DNA of 25,765 bases, taken from the NCBI GenBank assembly GCA_900541895.1, contig UWSI01000023.1:1-25765 (forward strand), in the 5' to 3' direction. The position numbers and the translations under genes are program-made. Positions 1 to 8,464 of the stretch are shown here, in pieces; positions within the stretch are counted from its first letter, which is position 1, and every line of letters starts with the position of its first letter. The notes below the pieces were generated by a model that was not told where the DNA came from, ran no database searches, and saw nothing but the letters and a program-made list of their open reading frames with translations. The DNA comes from an uncultured Actinomyces sp. GTDB lineage: Bacteria > Actinomycetota > Actinomycetes > Actinomycetales > Actinomycetaceae.

Positions 1-42
1 TTGCGCGGTGACTGCCGGGTGGATGGTCGTTCGGTCGGCGCA

Positions 43-195
43 AAACGATAATTTATATGCCATGCTGCAGACGCTCTACGGCTACTGGTTCTTGCAGTTC
101 GACTTTCCCGACGAGAACGGTCAACCATACCGCTCGTCCGGCGGACGAATGGTCTGGAACAACCAGCTCAAGCGCGAGATACCTGCAGGATGGCG
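43..195 (+). repeat. Inverted repeat 1, left copy (hsdS central region)
   Basis: The 153-bp segment pairs without gaps with the reverse complement of 2958-3110. I count 14 mismatches (about 91% identity). It starts with the 13-bp core aaacgataattta (43-55, plus orientation) and encodes the HsdS central conserved region. Similarity stops abruptly after tggcg at 195, where the recognition domains diverge. Confidence 0.9.
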
Positions 196-733
196 AGTCG
201 GAGCTAACGAAGAACTCTTCGACGGAATCCGCACCGGACTCAACCCACGTCAGAACTTCAGCCTCCGAACTCAAGGGATCGCTTATCTAACAGTGAAGAA
301 CTTGACGAAGGATGGCGGTCTGGACTTTGCCTCATGCGACTACATCGACGAGGAAGCGATGGAGAAAGTGCGTCGCCGCTCCGATCTGCGCGTTGGAGAC
401 ATTCTCTTCGCGAGCATCGCACCGCTTCGGCGATGCTTTCTAATCTACGAGGAACCACGAGACTGGGAGATCAACGAATCCGTTTTCTCGATCAGGCCGC
501 GACGCGGTGTTACGACGCCTGAGTACGTCTACTGCCATCTCATGAGCGATGCTTTTGTGAAACAGGCCGAACAGAGCTCAACGGGAAGCATATTCAAGGG
601 CATCCGCCACGAAACACTGAAGGGCTTGATGACGGTCATCCCGCCCGAGACCGTTGCGCAATCATACGCATCCGCAGTCTCTCCGATTATGAGAATGCGC
701 AACGACAATCTGGAAGAGAACAGGAAGCTACAG

Positions 734-808
734 GAGCTACGCGACTGGTTACTGCCGATGCTGATGAACGGTCAGGCGACGGTGGCGAGTTCAGATAAAT
801 TATCGTTT
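734..808 (+). repeat. Inverted repeat 2, left copy (hsdS C-terminal region)
   Basis: The 75-bp segment is identical to the reverse complement of 2399-2473. It encodes the C-terminal conserved residues of HsdS and ends in the core site at 796-808 (minus orientation). Identity stops one base outside the core, which is consistent with the core being the crossover site. Confidence 0.92.
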
Positions 809-893
809 GGAGCGAGGTGCTCCCATCGGCGGCGGGGCAACCCAAGCCGGGAGCAGCCGCCGACCTGCGTTCTCCCCGTTGACGGAGGACGAC

Positions 894-1874
894 ATGAAGC
901 AACAACTCATCGCGGACGTTCTACAGGGCATGCTCAACGTGCTCGACAACGCCCAGCTCAAGCAACTCAAATCCACCCTGCATCGCGTGATTGAAGACTA
1001 CGAAGTGGAGTCAGGCCAACAGAAGCGAGACAATGACGATGGTCTGCTCGACGCCTTCATTGCAGCGAAACGTTTGGAAGGTTGTTCTGAGAAGACGCTC
1101 GTCTACTACGAGCGCACTATCACAGCGATGCTCAACGGCACCTCGATCTCAGCAACAAGGATACGAACCGAGGACCTACGCGCCTACTTGACCACGTATC
1201 AGCAGGAACGTGGTTCAAGTCAGATCACCATCGACAACATACGGCGCATCCTCTCCAGCTTCTTCGCATGGCTCGAAGATGAAGACCACATCGTCAAAAG
1301 CCCCGTTCGGCGCATCCACAAGGTCAAAGCGGCCATCAGGGTCAAAGAGACCTACACAGACGAGGAACTGGAAACGATGCGCGACCGATGTCCAACATCG
1401 CGTGACCTTGCGATAATCGACATGCTGGCCTCCACCGGCATGCGCGTAGGTGAGCTAGTGAAGCTCAACAGGGCAGACATCGACTTCGGGGAACGGGAGT
1501 GCGTTGTGCAGGGCAAAGGGAACAAAGAACGGGTCGCCTACTTCGACGCACGAACCAAGATCCACCTGCGTGAGTACCTCGACCGACGTGACGATGATGA
1601 CCCCGCACTGTTCGTCGGCCTGTATGTGCCACACAGGCGGCTAAGCATTGGCGCAATCGAAGCAAGGTTGAGACAATTGGGGGCAGCGCTGAACATCGAG
1701 AAGGTTCACCCGCACAAGTTCCGCAGGACGCTCGCGACGAAGGCCATTGACAAAGGCATGCCAGTGGAGCAGTTGCAACACCTACTCGGTCATCAACGCA
1801 TCGACACCACGCTGCAGTATGCGATGGTAAGACAGACGAACGTGAAGAACGCCCACAGGCGATACATCGGATAG
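894..1874 (+). CDS. Tyrosine recombinase of the hsdS inversion locus
   Basis: This is a 326-residue phage-integrase-family (XerC/D-like) recombinase. Residues ~50-145 form the SAM-like core-binding domain (LLDAFIAAKRLEGCSEKTLVYY begins it). Residues ~150-326 are the catalytic domain. All catalytic positions are visible: R184 in STGMRVGEL, K208 in QGKGNK, H274 and R277 in HPHKFRRTLAT, H300 in LLGH, and the nucleophile Y309. The ATG at 894 is chosen because GGAGG lies 5 bases upstream; the frame is open further upstream to 807 but without a comparable ribosome-binding site. The gene sits between hsdS fragments and within both pairs of inverted sites, so it would be inverted along with the cassette. 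The hsdS half-gene follows 15 bp later. By position it most probably catalyses strand exchange at the aaacgataattta sites; this role is inferred. Confidence 0.93.
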   Translation: MKQQLIADVLQGMLNVLDNAQLKQLKSTLHRVIEDYEVESGQQKRDNDDGLLDAFIAAKRLEGCSEKTLVYYERTITAMLNGTSISATRIRTEDLRAYLTTYQQERGSSQITIDNIRRILSSFFAWLEDEDHIVKSPVRRIHKVKAAIRVKETYTDEELETMRDRCPTSRDLAIIDMLASTGMRVGELVKLNRADIDFGERECVVQGKGNKERVAYFDARTKIHLREYLDRRDDDDPALFVGLYVPHRRLSIGAIEARLRQLGAALNIEKVHPHKFRRTLATKAIDKGMPVEQLQHLLGHQRIDTTLQYAMVRQTNVKNAHRRYIG

Positions 1875-1889
1875 AGCGGACAGGACATA

Positions 1890-2435
1890 GTGGAGACCAA
1901 GACGCTGGCCGAGATAGGCACCGTGGTCACGGGCAAAACCCCGAGCACCTCCCGTCGCGACTACTACGGTGGCGACGTTCCGTTCATCACCCCAACCGAG
2001 CTTCATGCAGGTCGCACTGTAGGTCAGAGCGCAAAGACGCTGTCCGAAGCAGGGCTTCAGTCGATCAAAGGGAGCATTCTCGAAGGCACCAGTGTTCTAG
2101 TTGGCTGTATCGGTTGGGATATAGGCAACATCGCAATGACGAATGATCGGTGTGCGAGCAACCAACAGATCAACGCAGTGACGTCGATCATCTCAGAGGT
2201 GAATCCTTCATATCTCTATTACTGGCTCTCGACGAAGAAGGACTATCTGTTCTCTATAGCCTCGGTGACTCGGACGCCGATTCTCAGCAAGAGCACGTTC
2301 GAGCAAGTGAAGGTACCCGTGCCAAGCCGAGATGTTCAGGACGGTATCGCACACATACTTGTGAGCATCGATGACCAGATCGCCACGAACGATCAGGTAA
2401 ACGATAATTTATCTGAACTCGCCACCGTCGCCTGA
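1890..2435 (+). CDS. One-domain HsdS half-gene (TRD1 allele b)
   Basis: The 181-residue product is a first-half specificity domain: LAEIGTVVTGKTPSTSRRDYYGGDVPFITPTEL is a typical type I S N-terminus, followed by a helical spacer (SIDDQIATNDQVNDNL). It starts at a GTG 15 bp after the recombinase stop, with AGGA upstream, so the two are probably cotranscribed. At NDNL it meets the core site (2399-2411) and is joined to antisense sequence of the active hsdS terminus, giving the accidental tail SELATVA. Its recognition domain differs from that of the active hsdS. Inversion of 2412-3097 would complete it into a full-length HsdS on the plus strand. As it stands it may be silent, or may act as a half-subunit; single-TRD S proteins that dimerise are known in the family. 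Confidence 0.85.
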   Translation: METKTLAEIGTVVTGKTPSTSRRDYYGGDVPFITPTELHAGRTVGQSAKTLSEAGLQSIKGSILEGTSVLVGCIGWDIGNIAMTNDRCASNQQINAVTSIISEVNPSYLYYWLSTKKDYLFSIASVTRTPILSKSTFEQVKVPVPSRDVQDGIAHILVSIDDQIATNDQVNDNLSELATVA

Positions 2436-3646
2436 CCGTTCATCAGCATCGGCAGTAACCAGTCGCGTAGCTCACCAAGACGCGAACTCTCTTGTACACG
2501 CTCAATGATTGATCGCGCAACCGGAATCTGGTTGAACGCTGTAGCTACTGATTCCGAGTACGCCACAACCACGTCTAGAAGATCGTCTGCTTTGACTGTT
2601 GGCATGCGAGTGCCGGTCGATGATCGAACGGCGTGAGAGAACATCTGCTCACTTGTGAGCGTTGCCAGCGCGAAGTTGTAGTCGTCCACTCTAACCGGTG
2701 AGAACGAATGAACTGTGCCCACGACTACGCCATTGCATGGGGCGATACCGGCCTTCTTCAAGTATGGTCGTATGGCACCGAACAAGATGTCACCTTCGCT
2801 CATCTGGTATAGGTTCGACGAGAAGGCATCGCTTCTGCTCAAGTTGTTCAACGCAATCGATCCTGTGGGCATCACGCTGAGGTCGATGGTGGGTTCGACG
2901 GTTCCGTAATCGAATGCTTTGCGGTTCTTCTTCAGAAGTTCACGCAACGTCACTGCGCGCCACCCGGCGGGTATCTCGCGCTTGAGCTGGTCATTCCATA
3001 CCATTCGTCCGCCGGACGCACGGTATGGTTGACCGTTCTTGTCGGGGAAGTCGAACTGCAAGAACCAGTACCCGTAGAGCGTCTGCAACATGGCCTGTAA
3101 ATTATCGTTTACCTGATTGTTCAGTTCGATCTGTTGTTCGATTGAGTACAGTAAGTCGCCGATCTGAACTTGGGAGTTTAGATCAGGTAGATCAACTTCG
3201 ACATGCGAGAAGATTGCTTCGTTGAAGCTTGCTCGAGTTGTCATCGTCGTTACGCTGTTGATAATTCTTCTGAAGTACTCGCTGCGTAGAAAGAAGCCCA
3301 TGAACCGTGGGTCTGGGTTTGACGGATCGCGCGGACGTAGTCGCTTGGCGAAGCCACTGAATGTTGCGTTTGGATGGTCTTGGAGGGCGACGCTACTCAT
3401 TGCGAGTTCGTCTAGGGTCTCGCTGGTTCTTGTCAGAAACACGTCGCCTTCCCGAACCGAGAACTTCTCCTGTTGCTCAGGGGTAGTGTCCATAAGTTCA
3501 GTTAGGCGCTCTGGGATGAAGTAGTTGTTGTAGATGTCTTTGAAGGCTACGAAGGGAGCGCCGTGGCCAGCTTGATCCTTCGTAGTTGAGATACCAGAGC
3601 TGATTTCATAGAGATCTGCAAGGCGGTGCCGCTTGAACTCACTCAT
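2393..3646 (-). CDS. hsdS: Type I restriction-modification specificity subunit (active copy)
   Basis: The 417-residue HsdS binds DNA and sets the target sequence for the HsdM2S methylase and the HsdR2M2S nuclease. The first target recognition domain is residues 1-155, then a spacer helix (LYSIEQQIELNNQVNDNL). The central conserved region follows (about 180-230, with LQTLYGYWFLQFDFP and REIPAGW), then the second recognition domain, and the C-terminal conserved LRDWLLPMLMNGQAT. The ATG overlaps the 3' end of hsdM by 8 bp, showing translational coupling in an hsdR-hsdM-hsdS operon. The core site occurs twice, at codons 180-183 and near the end (SDKLSF). The last residue T and the stop lie just outside the repeat and belong to the adjacent inverted half-gene. 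This copy is the only one with both halves and a place in the operon, so it is called the expressed one. Confidence 0.95.
   Translation of the reverse strand: MSEFKRHRLADLYEISSGISTTKDQAGHGAPFVAFKDIYNNYFIPERLTELMDTTPEQQEKFSVREGDVFLTRTSETLDELAMSSVALQDHPNATFSGFAKRLRPRDPSNPDPRFMGFFLRSEYFRRIINSVTTMTTRASFNEAIFSHVEVDLPDLNSQVQIGDLLYSIEQQIELNNQVNDNLQAMLQTLYGYWFLQFDFPDKNGQPYRASGGRMVWNDQLKREIPAGWRAVTLRELLKKNRKAFDYGTVEPTIDLSVMPTGSIALNNLSRSDAFSSNLYQMSEGDILFGAIRPYLKKAGIAPCNGVVVGTVHSFSPVRVDDYNFALATLTSEQMFSHAVRSSTGTRMPTVKADDLLDVVVAYSESVATAFNQIPVARSIIERVQESSRLGELRDWLLPMLMNGQATVASSDKLSFT
2399..2473 (+). repeat. Inverted repeat 2, right copy
   Basis: This is the exact reverse complement of 734-808 (75 bp). The core site 2399-2411 is in plus orientation. 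On the half-gene side, homology with the other first-half/second-half junction extends to 20 bp: atcaggt plus the core, at 2392-2411 versus the reverse complement of 3098-3117. Half-gene and active gene therefore share the junction. Confidence 0.92.
2958..3110 (-). repeat. Inverted repeat 1, right copy
   Basis: This 153-bp segment lies inside the active hsdS and pairs with 43-195 at about 91% identity. It contains the core site at 3098-3110 in minus orientation, at the exact join between the first and second halves of HsdS. Confidence 0.9.
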
Positions 3647-5267
3647 AGCTCACCATGCCGAGTTGAGTCATGATTTCATCTTGCAGGTTCGCGCTCTTGG
3701 TGAAGAGGTCTTGGAGCGCGGCTTGGTATTCGGCCATTTGGGCTTGGAACTCTTCGGGGGTGAGGTCGACGTACTCGATCTTGACATCGAAGTATTGGCC
3801 TGCTGCGAGGGAATAGTTCTTTTCTTTGATGTCGTCGTAGCTGACGATTACGGAGAAGTCGTCCACAGCTTCTTGTTTGGTGAACGTCTCGACAATCTGA
3901 TCGATCTCCTCTGCGCGGAGGCGACGTTTCTGGATACCGCGTTCTTTGTAGAGTTCACCAAGTTTGGATGCATCTATCAAGATGACGTTGTCACTGTCAC
4001 CCGATTTGTCGAAGAACAGTACGGAGACGTTGGTGCCGGTGTTGGCAAACACGTTGGGTGGCATGCTGACTGCGCCGTAGACGATTCTGCTGTCGATCAG
4101 GCGGTGTAGCACGTCCTTCTCGACGCCGCTTTTGGCGGTCAGGAAACCTGTGGGTACGACGATTGCGCCTTTGCCCTCCGATTTGAGGGAGTTGATGACG
4201 TGCTGGATAAATAGCGGATAGATCGCCATCTTGTCTTTTTTCTTCGCGGGAACCTTCGGTACGCCGCCCCAGAAACGTTCAGGCATCGCGGACAGTCTCT
4301 CTTGGGTGTCCGAGAAGTCCATTTTGAAGGGTGGGTTCGATACCACATAGTCGAACTGTCGAAGCTCGGATCCGTCGTCGCTCTTGTGATACGGCTGGGT
4401 GAGCGTGTCACCCTGAACCGCGTGATCCAGCGACGAGACCAGCGAGTTGAGGATGAGGTTCAGCTTGAGCATCTTGTTGCTGCGCTGGGAGATGTCTTGG
4501 GCAAAGATCGTGCATCTGTCTTCACCGATTGCGTGGCTGAGCGCCATGAGGAGCGTTCCGGTTCCGGCTGACGGATCGTAGCACTCGACGTTGTGGAGGT
4601 CGTGTTCGTCTCCAACGAGTAGCCTGGCCATGATGGTGGCGATGGCGTGCGGCGTGTAGTACTCGGCGTACTTGCCTCCACCGGCGGTGTTGTAGTCCTT
4701 GATCAGGTATTCGAACACTGCGGCGAAGAAGTCGTAGTGCTCTTTGAAAGAATCCTCGAACGAGAAGTTCACCAGCTTATCTATAAGCGCTCTGGCGAAA
4801 GCCGCGCGTTGTGCATCATCGGTGACGTAGATGGTGAGCCGCTCAAACAAGGGGATCTTGGTGCGCTCAGTGGTTTGGGTCGAGAAGATTTCGATGTTGT
4901 CATTTGCGATGTCCAGCATGATTGCGTCGAAGATCGCGTCAAACTCGCCCTTGGCTTGTTGGTTCCACAGGTTCGCTATAAGGTGTTCAGGCTTCAGACG
5001 CGGAACGTCAGGGGAGAGCAGATCAAGCAGATCGAGCCGCTCGTCCTCGCCCATATGAGCGTAGGCGACTTCCCACTGGTCAGCATCGGCGAGCGCCGGG
5101 CTGAGCTTCTTGACCTCGTAGCCGAATTTGTCATTGAGGAACTTGTACAAGAACACCTGTGTGATGATCTTGTACTCGTTGCCGTCGTTACCCAGACCGT
5201 ACGTTTGGCAGGTTGCTTTGAGGGCGTCGATGAGTTCATCGGTGTCCCTCTTGATGTCTTGGCTCAT
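3639..5267 (-). CDS. hsdM: Type I restriction-modification DNA methyltransferase subunit
   Basis: The 542-residue N6-adenine methyltransferase is the HsdM subunit. An N-terminal helical HsdM_N domain covers about residues 5-150 (DELIDALKATCQTYGLGNDG). The AEYYTP loop is at 201-206, the S-adenosylmethionine motif I DPSAGTG at 231-237, and the catalytic motif IV NPPF at 311-314. A C-terminal helical tail contacts HsdS. The ATG at 5267 (MSQDIKRD) is preferred because AAAGGA lies 9 bases upstream; an in-frame ATG pair at 5288/5285 overlaps the hsdR stop but has no better site. It follows hsdR closely and overlaps hsdS by 8 bp. All key residues are present, so methylation should be functional whatever the hsdS state. 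Confidence 0.95.
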   Translation of the reverse strand: MSQDIKRDTDELIDALKATCQTYGLGNDGNEYKIITQVFLYKFLNDKFGYEVKKLSPALADADQWEVAYAHMGEDERLDLLDLLSPDVPRLKPEHLIANLWNQQAKGEFDAIFDAIMLDIANDNIEIFSTQTTERTKIPLFERLTIYVTDDAQRAAFARALIDKLVNFSFEDSFKEHYDFFAAVFEYLIKDYNTAGGGKYAEYYTPHAIATIMARLLVGDEHDLHNVECYDPSAGTGTLLMALSHAIGEDRCTIFAQDISQRSNKMLKLNLILNSLVSSLDHAVQGDTLTQPYHKSDDGSELRQFDYVVSNPPFKMDFSDTQERLSAMPERFWGGVPKVPAKKKDKMAIYPLFIQHVINSLKSEGKGAIVVPTGFLTAKSGVEKDVLHRLIDSRIVYGAVSMPPNVFANTGTNVSVLFFDKSGDSDNVILIDASKLGELYKERGIQKRRLRAEEIDQIVETFTKQEAVDDFSVIVSYDDIKEKNYSLAAGQYFDVKIEYVDLTPEEFQAQMAEYQAALQDLFTKSANLQDEIMTQLGMVSYE

Positions 5268-5284
5268 GAAGTTTGATCCTTTCA

Positions 5285-8200
5285 TCATGCAATCGTGTGT
5301 GCGCCGGTGTACTGGTCGCGGTATTGCCGGGTGATGCGTTCTTGCATGAAGGTTTTGTCGGCTCGGGTACCGTTGAGGTTGAGTTCTGCTAGAGCTAAAG
5401 CCAGAGTCTGCATCACGACCTGGGAGAAGTACCCATCGGTTCTCAGAATGTCGGCTCGTTCGTATATCTTGTAGTCAATCTCTTTCTTCACGACAGTAAG
5501 GAACTCGACGAGTTCCTCGTCATATTCGAACCCCATAGGTGGCTGCCCTGATCTGCGGCGCCGTTCACTTTCCTCCCGAATTCGTTTGTGAACACGCACA
5601 AACTTCGGGTCGGCGTTGTATCGACGCAACAAGGCATTGTTGCGTCGCTTGATCTCGATGAGGCGATTCATGACTTGGTCGAGGGCGCGGTCTTCTTCGT
5701 CGAAGGCGCTCATCGAGTCGATGACGAAGCCACGCTCCTTGAACCGATGCATGAAGGCGTCGCGGAGGGTAACGAACTCGGGGTCTTCTTGATCTATGTT
5801 CGCTGTGAACTCGCGAATCGCGCGCCTCCACTTCGCTTGGAACTTGTCGCCTGCACCGGCGAGGATGTTCAGTTCCTCTTCGTTCTTCAGACGGAACTTG
5901 AACTCAATGTCGAGCATCGCCTCGTTGATGACCCGTCGAGTTTCATCGGTGCTTGTGAACGCTTCTTTCTGGTTGAGGATACCAATGGCGTTCTCAACTT
6001 CGGAGAGCAGGGAAGGGAGCTTCTCAATGTTCATTCGCTCCATCGCGGCCTTGAGGTCATCATCGCCGAAGGCACGTGCGAGGTTCATGCCTTCCCGGAT
6101 TGACTGCAGGGCTTTCCGGAGTTCAACGAGTATCTCTTTCTCGTCGACCCCTGCTATCTGGCGGCTGAATTCCTCAGCGTTATCGAGATCGTAAGTGAAG
6201 AGGATGTTCCTGGCCTCGCGTACTTGAGCGACGAGCGCGGCGGGATCCTCGATTACTTGTTCAATCGCGGCGCGCCCGTCCTCTCCCGTTTCTTCTGGGT
6301 CGTTGAACTTGTTGAGTTCCTTGAGGTAGGCCGCGTTGGTTTCGTCAAAGTTCTGTTTGATGTCTGCGAAGTCCACTACGTACCCGTACTTGTGGTCTTT
6401 GTAGGGGCGGTTGACACGCGTCAGCGCTTGGAGCAGGTTGTGGTCTTTGAGTTTTCGACCGAGGTACAGACGTTTGAGTCGGGGTGCGTCGAACCCGGTG
6501 AGAAGCATGTTGAAGACGATCAGGATGTCTACGGTGTAGTTCTTCTTGAAGTCTTTGATGATCTGCTTTTGGGTGTCTTTGTCATCGCTGTCGAATAGGA
6601 TCAGGCCAGCGCGCAGCTTCGACGGGTTACTGCTCGTCGCGTTGAGTTCGGCCTGGATTTCATCGAAGTACGCGGCGAGGTTCCGAGCTTGTTGGCTGGT
6701 CTCGCAGATCACCATGCCGCCAAGGCTGTCGTCACCGTTGATCGTACGGAAGCGCTTGAAGTCGGTGATGACGTAGCGAAGCAGTTCTTTAACGTAGTGC
6801 TCGTGTTCGACGATTTCCTTCTTGCTGACCTCTTTCTTGAGTACCAGATGGTCGAGGCTGTCGTAGATCTCAGAGAGCTTGTCCCGGTAGGCGGTCTCGA
6901 TGTCCTCGCGGATGATCTTGAGGGTGTAGCCATCTTGGATTGACTTGTCGTAGTAGTAGGTGTGCAGGTAATCGCCGAAGACTTTCCAGGATGCACGCTC
7001 ATCTTTGAGTAGCGGCGTGCCAGTGAGCGCGATCTTGACCGAGTTGGGGTCAGATTCGAGCATGTTTGCCAGGAAGCTACCTTTCGGGTTGTAGCCTCGG
7101 TGCGCCTCATCGATGATGAACACTCGTTGCAGGTTCGTCGCATAGGCAGATGCATCGATCTTGGTTTTATCCTCGTCGAACCGTTGGATGTTCACAACGG
7201 TCACTTCGCGCCGTCCCGAGTCACCCTCAAGTGATTGATTCGTGCGGAACTGTTCCATCAGTTCTACACGTGAGTTCGCGGTCTTCACTTCCAAGCCGCG
7301 CGCTTCGAACTCTTGCGATGCTTGCTCTAGAAGGTCGAGACGGTCAACGATGAAGTAGAACTTCGCCACTTTGTTATGCGCCGCGAAATAGTCGGTCAGA
7401 ACGTTGTTCAAGTAGTAGGACAAAGCCGTCTTGCCGCTACCTTGCGTATGCCAAATGACCCCAGAAGTGACGCCCTCATTGAGCCGTTGACGTACCGCCA
7501 AGGACGCGAACAACTGTTGGTAGCGCATGATGTGCTTTTGATCGGTGGATTCGATCTTTCCGTCAACCTCACGGTCGATTCGCACGTAGGCAATCCCGTA
7601 CTTGATGAGGAACAGCAGCCGCTCTGGGGACACCATCGAAGTGAGCACCCGGTTCGTTGGCGTGTTCTCTTTCAGATTCGTGGCGTACTCAGGGGTGGTG
7701 CGAATGACTTGAACGTTGTAGTCATCCAAGATCCGTCGCTCGACGTCATCGTCGACCTTTGCGTAGGGGAACTGGGCATGGAAGGGTGCCTCGGCTGACC
7801 CTGCTGGGTTGTCTTCACGGAATGTAGAGAACTTCGTATCACCGCGCGCGCCCGTGCAGTAGAAGACACCCTGGATCGGGGTGATGCCTCCCTCCGCGTC
7901 GTACTCCATGTTGTTGGAGAAAATCATCAACTGCGTGATGTTGATGAATCGGCGGAACTTACGATTTGGGAAACGCCCACGGTTCATGCGCGTGCTCTCA
8001 GCAACCATTCCACCCCGATTGTTTGGCTTCTTCACCTCCACAAAACACAGAGGGAGACCATTCACAAAAAGGGTGATGTCCGGGCGGAACTCGTCCTGCC
8101 CGTTCTTGCACGTGAACTCAGCAGTGAAATGAAACGTGTTGTTCGCGGGATTGTCGAAGTCAACCAACTTCACTGGGCTTGAACTGACCAGACGGTTGTA

Positions 8201-8461
8201 GAAGCTCCAACCCAGGTCGTCATTGTCGAGTTCCTGTCGGATGCTACGAAGCACCTCGTCAGCGCGGCCCGCATGCTCGGGGTTGAGCTTCTCGAACTGA
8301 GACTTGAACACTTCGATGAGGATGTTCGTATCCGGGTCATATACGGTACCGGCCACGTCCTCGGTGACCTTACCGAAGTAGGTGTACCCCAGTCTGGTCA
8401 GATGAATCATCGCTGGCATCTGTACCCTGGTCGCCTCATCAAAAGTCCGCATTCGTGTCAT
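5285..8461 (-). CDS. hsdR: Type I restriction enzyme endonuclease/translocase subunit
   Basis: The 1058-residue HsdR is the motor and nuclease of the type I complex. A PD-(D/E)XK nuclease domain lies near the N-terminus (FRPDIT with D128, then E142-V-K144). The superfamily 2 helicase motor follows: Walker A HTQGSGKT at 338-345, DEAH at 451-454 and TGTP near 480-483. A second RecA-like domain (FNMLLTGFDAPRLKRLYL) and a long helical C-terminus come after. The length is normal for the family and no damage is seen. The start at 8461 has AAGGAG 8 bases upstream and lies 3 bases after the final stop of the XRE-type regulator frame. The gene is therefore embedded in an operon whose upstream members are broken. 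What promoter now drives it is not evident. Confidence 0.96.
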   Translation of the reverse strand: MTRMRTFDEATRVQMPAMIHLTRLGYTYFGKVTEDVAGTVYDPDTNILIEVFKSQFEKLNPEHAGRADEVLRSIRQELDNDDLGWSFYNRLVSSSPVKLVDFDNPANNTFHFTAEFTCKNGQDEFRPDITLFVNGLPLCFVEVKKPNNRGGMVAESTRMNRGRFPNRKFRRFINITQLMIFSNNMEYDAEGGITPIQGVFYCTGARGDTKFSTFREDNPAGSAEAPFHAQFPYAKVDDDVERRILDDYNVQVIRTTPEYATNLKENTPTNRVLTSMVSPERLLFLIKYGIAYVRIDREVDGKIESTDQKHIMRYQQLFASLAVRQRLNEGVTSGVIWHTQGSGKTALSYYLNNVLTDYFAAHNKVAKFYFIVDRLDLLEQASQEFEARGLEVKTANSRVELMEQFRTNQSLEGDSGRREVTVVNIQRFDEDKTKIDASAYATNLQRVFIIDEAHRGYNPKGSFLANMLESDPNSVKIALTGTPLLKDERASWKVFGDYLHTYYYDKSIQDGYTLKIIREDIETAYRDKLSEIYDSLDHLVLKKEVSKKEIVEHEHYVKELLRYVITDFKRFRTINGDDSLGGMVICETSQQARNLAAYFDEIQAELNATSSNPSKLRAGLILFDSDDKDTQKQIIKDFKKNYTVDILIVFNMLLTGFDAPRLKRLYLGRKLKDHNLLQALTRVNRPYKDHKYGYVVDFADIKQNFDETNAAYLKELNKFNDPEETGEDGRAAIEQVIEDPAALVAQVREARNILFTYDLDNAEEFSRQIAGVDEKEILVELRKALQSIREGMNLARAFGDDDLKAAMERMNIEKLPSLLSEVENAIGILNQKEAFTSTDETRRVINEAMLDIEFKFRLKNEEELNILAGAGDKFQAKWRRAIREFTANIDQEDPEFVTLRDAFMHRFKERGFVIDSMSAFDEEDRALDQVMNRLIEIKRRNNALLRRYNADPKFVRVHKRIREESERRRRSGQPPMGFEYDEELVEFLTVVKKEIDYKIYERADILRTDGYFSQVVMQTLALALAELNLNGTRADKTFMQERITRQYRDQYTGAHTIA

Positions 8462-8464
8462 AAT

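Larger units (their letters stand above)
43..808 (+). pseudogene. Silent hsdS second-half cassette (TRD2 allele A)
   Basis: This segment encodes the second half of a type I specificity subunit: the central conserved region (NDNL, then LQTLYGYWFLQFDFP), a target recognition domain, and the C-terminal repeat ending LRDWLLPMLMNGQAT...SSDKL. Its first ~50 residues and last ~24 residues match the active hsdS on the other strand. The recognition domain between them (from about residue 52 of the segment, VGANEELFDGIRTG) is unrelated to the active one. The segment begins and ends exactly at copies of aaacgataattta. The frame is open from a GTG at 8 to a stop at 994, but the parts outside 43-808 do not look like HsdS. 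There is no first-half domain or convincing start, so it is best read as a stored alternative TRD2 that becomes expressed after inversion. Sequence left of 43 is unexplained and may be cut by the window edge. Confidence 0.85.

Noticed and set aside
8..42. Real N-terminus of the first hsdS segment
   Set aside because: The residues before NDNL have no HsdS character and the sequence left of the core site differs from both true first-half junctions.
4647..5276. 209-codon plus-strand frame inside hsdM, and similar frames inside hsdR (5588-6103, 7376-7798)
   Set aside because: They are antisense to intact hsdM/hsdR, without ribosome-binding sites or recognisable domains.
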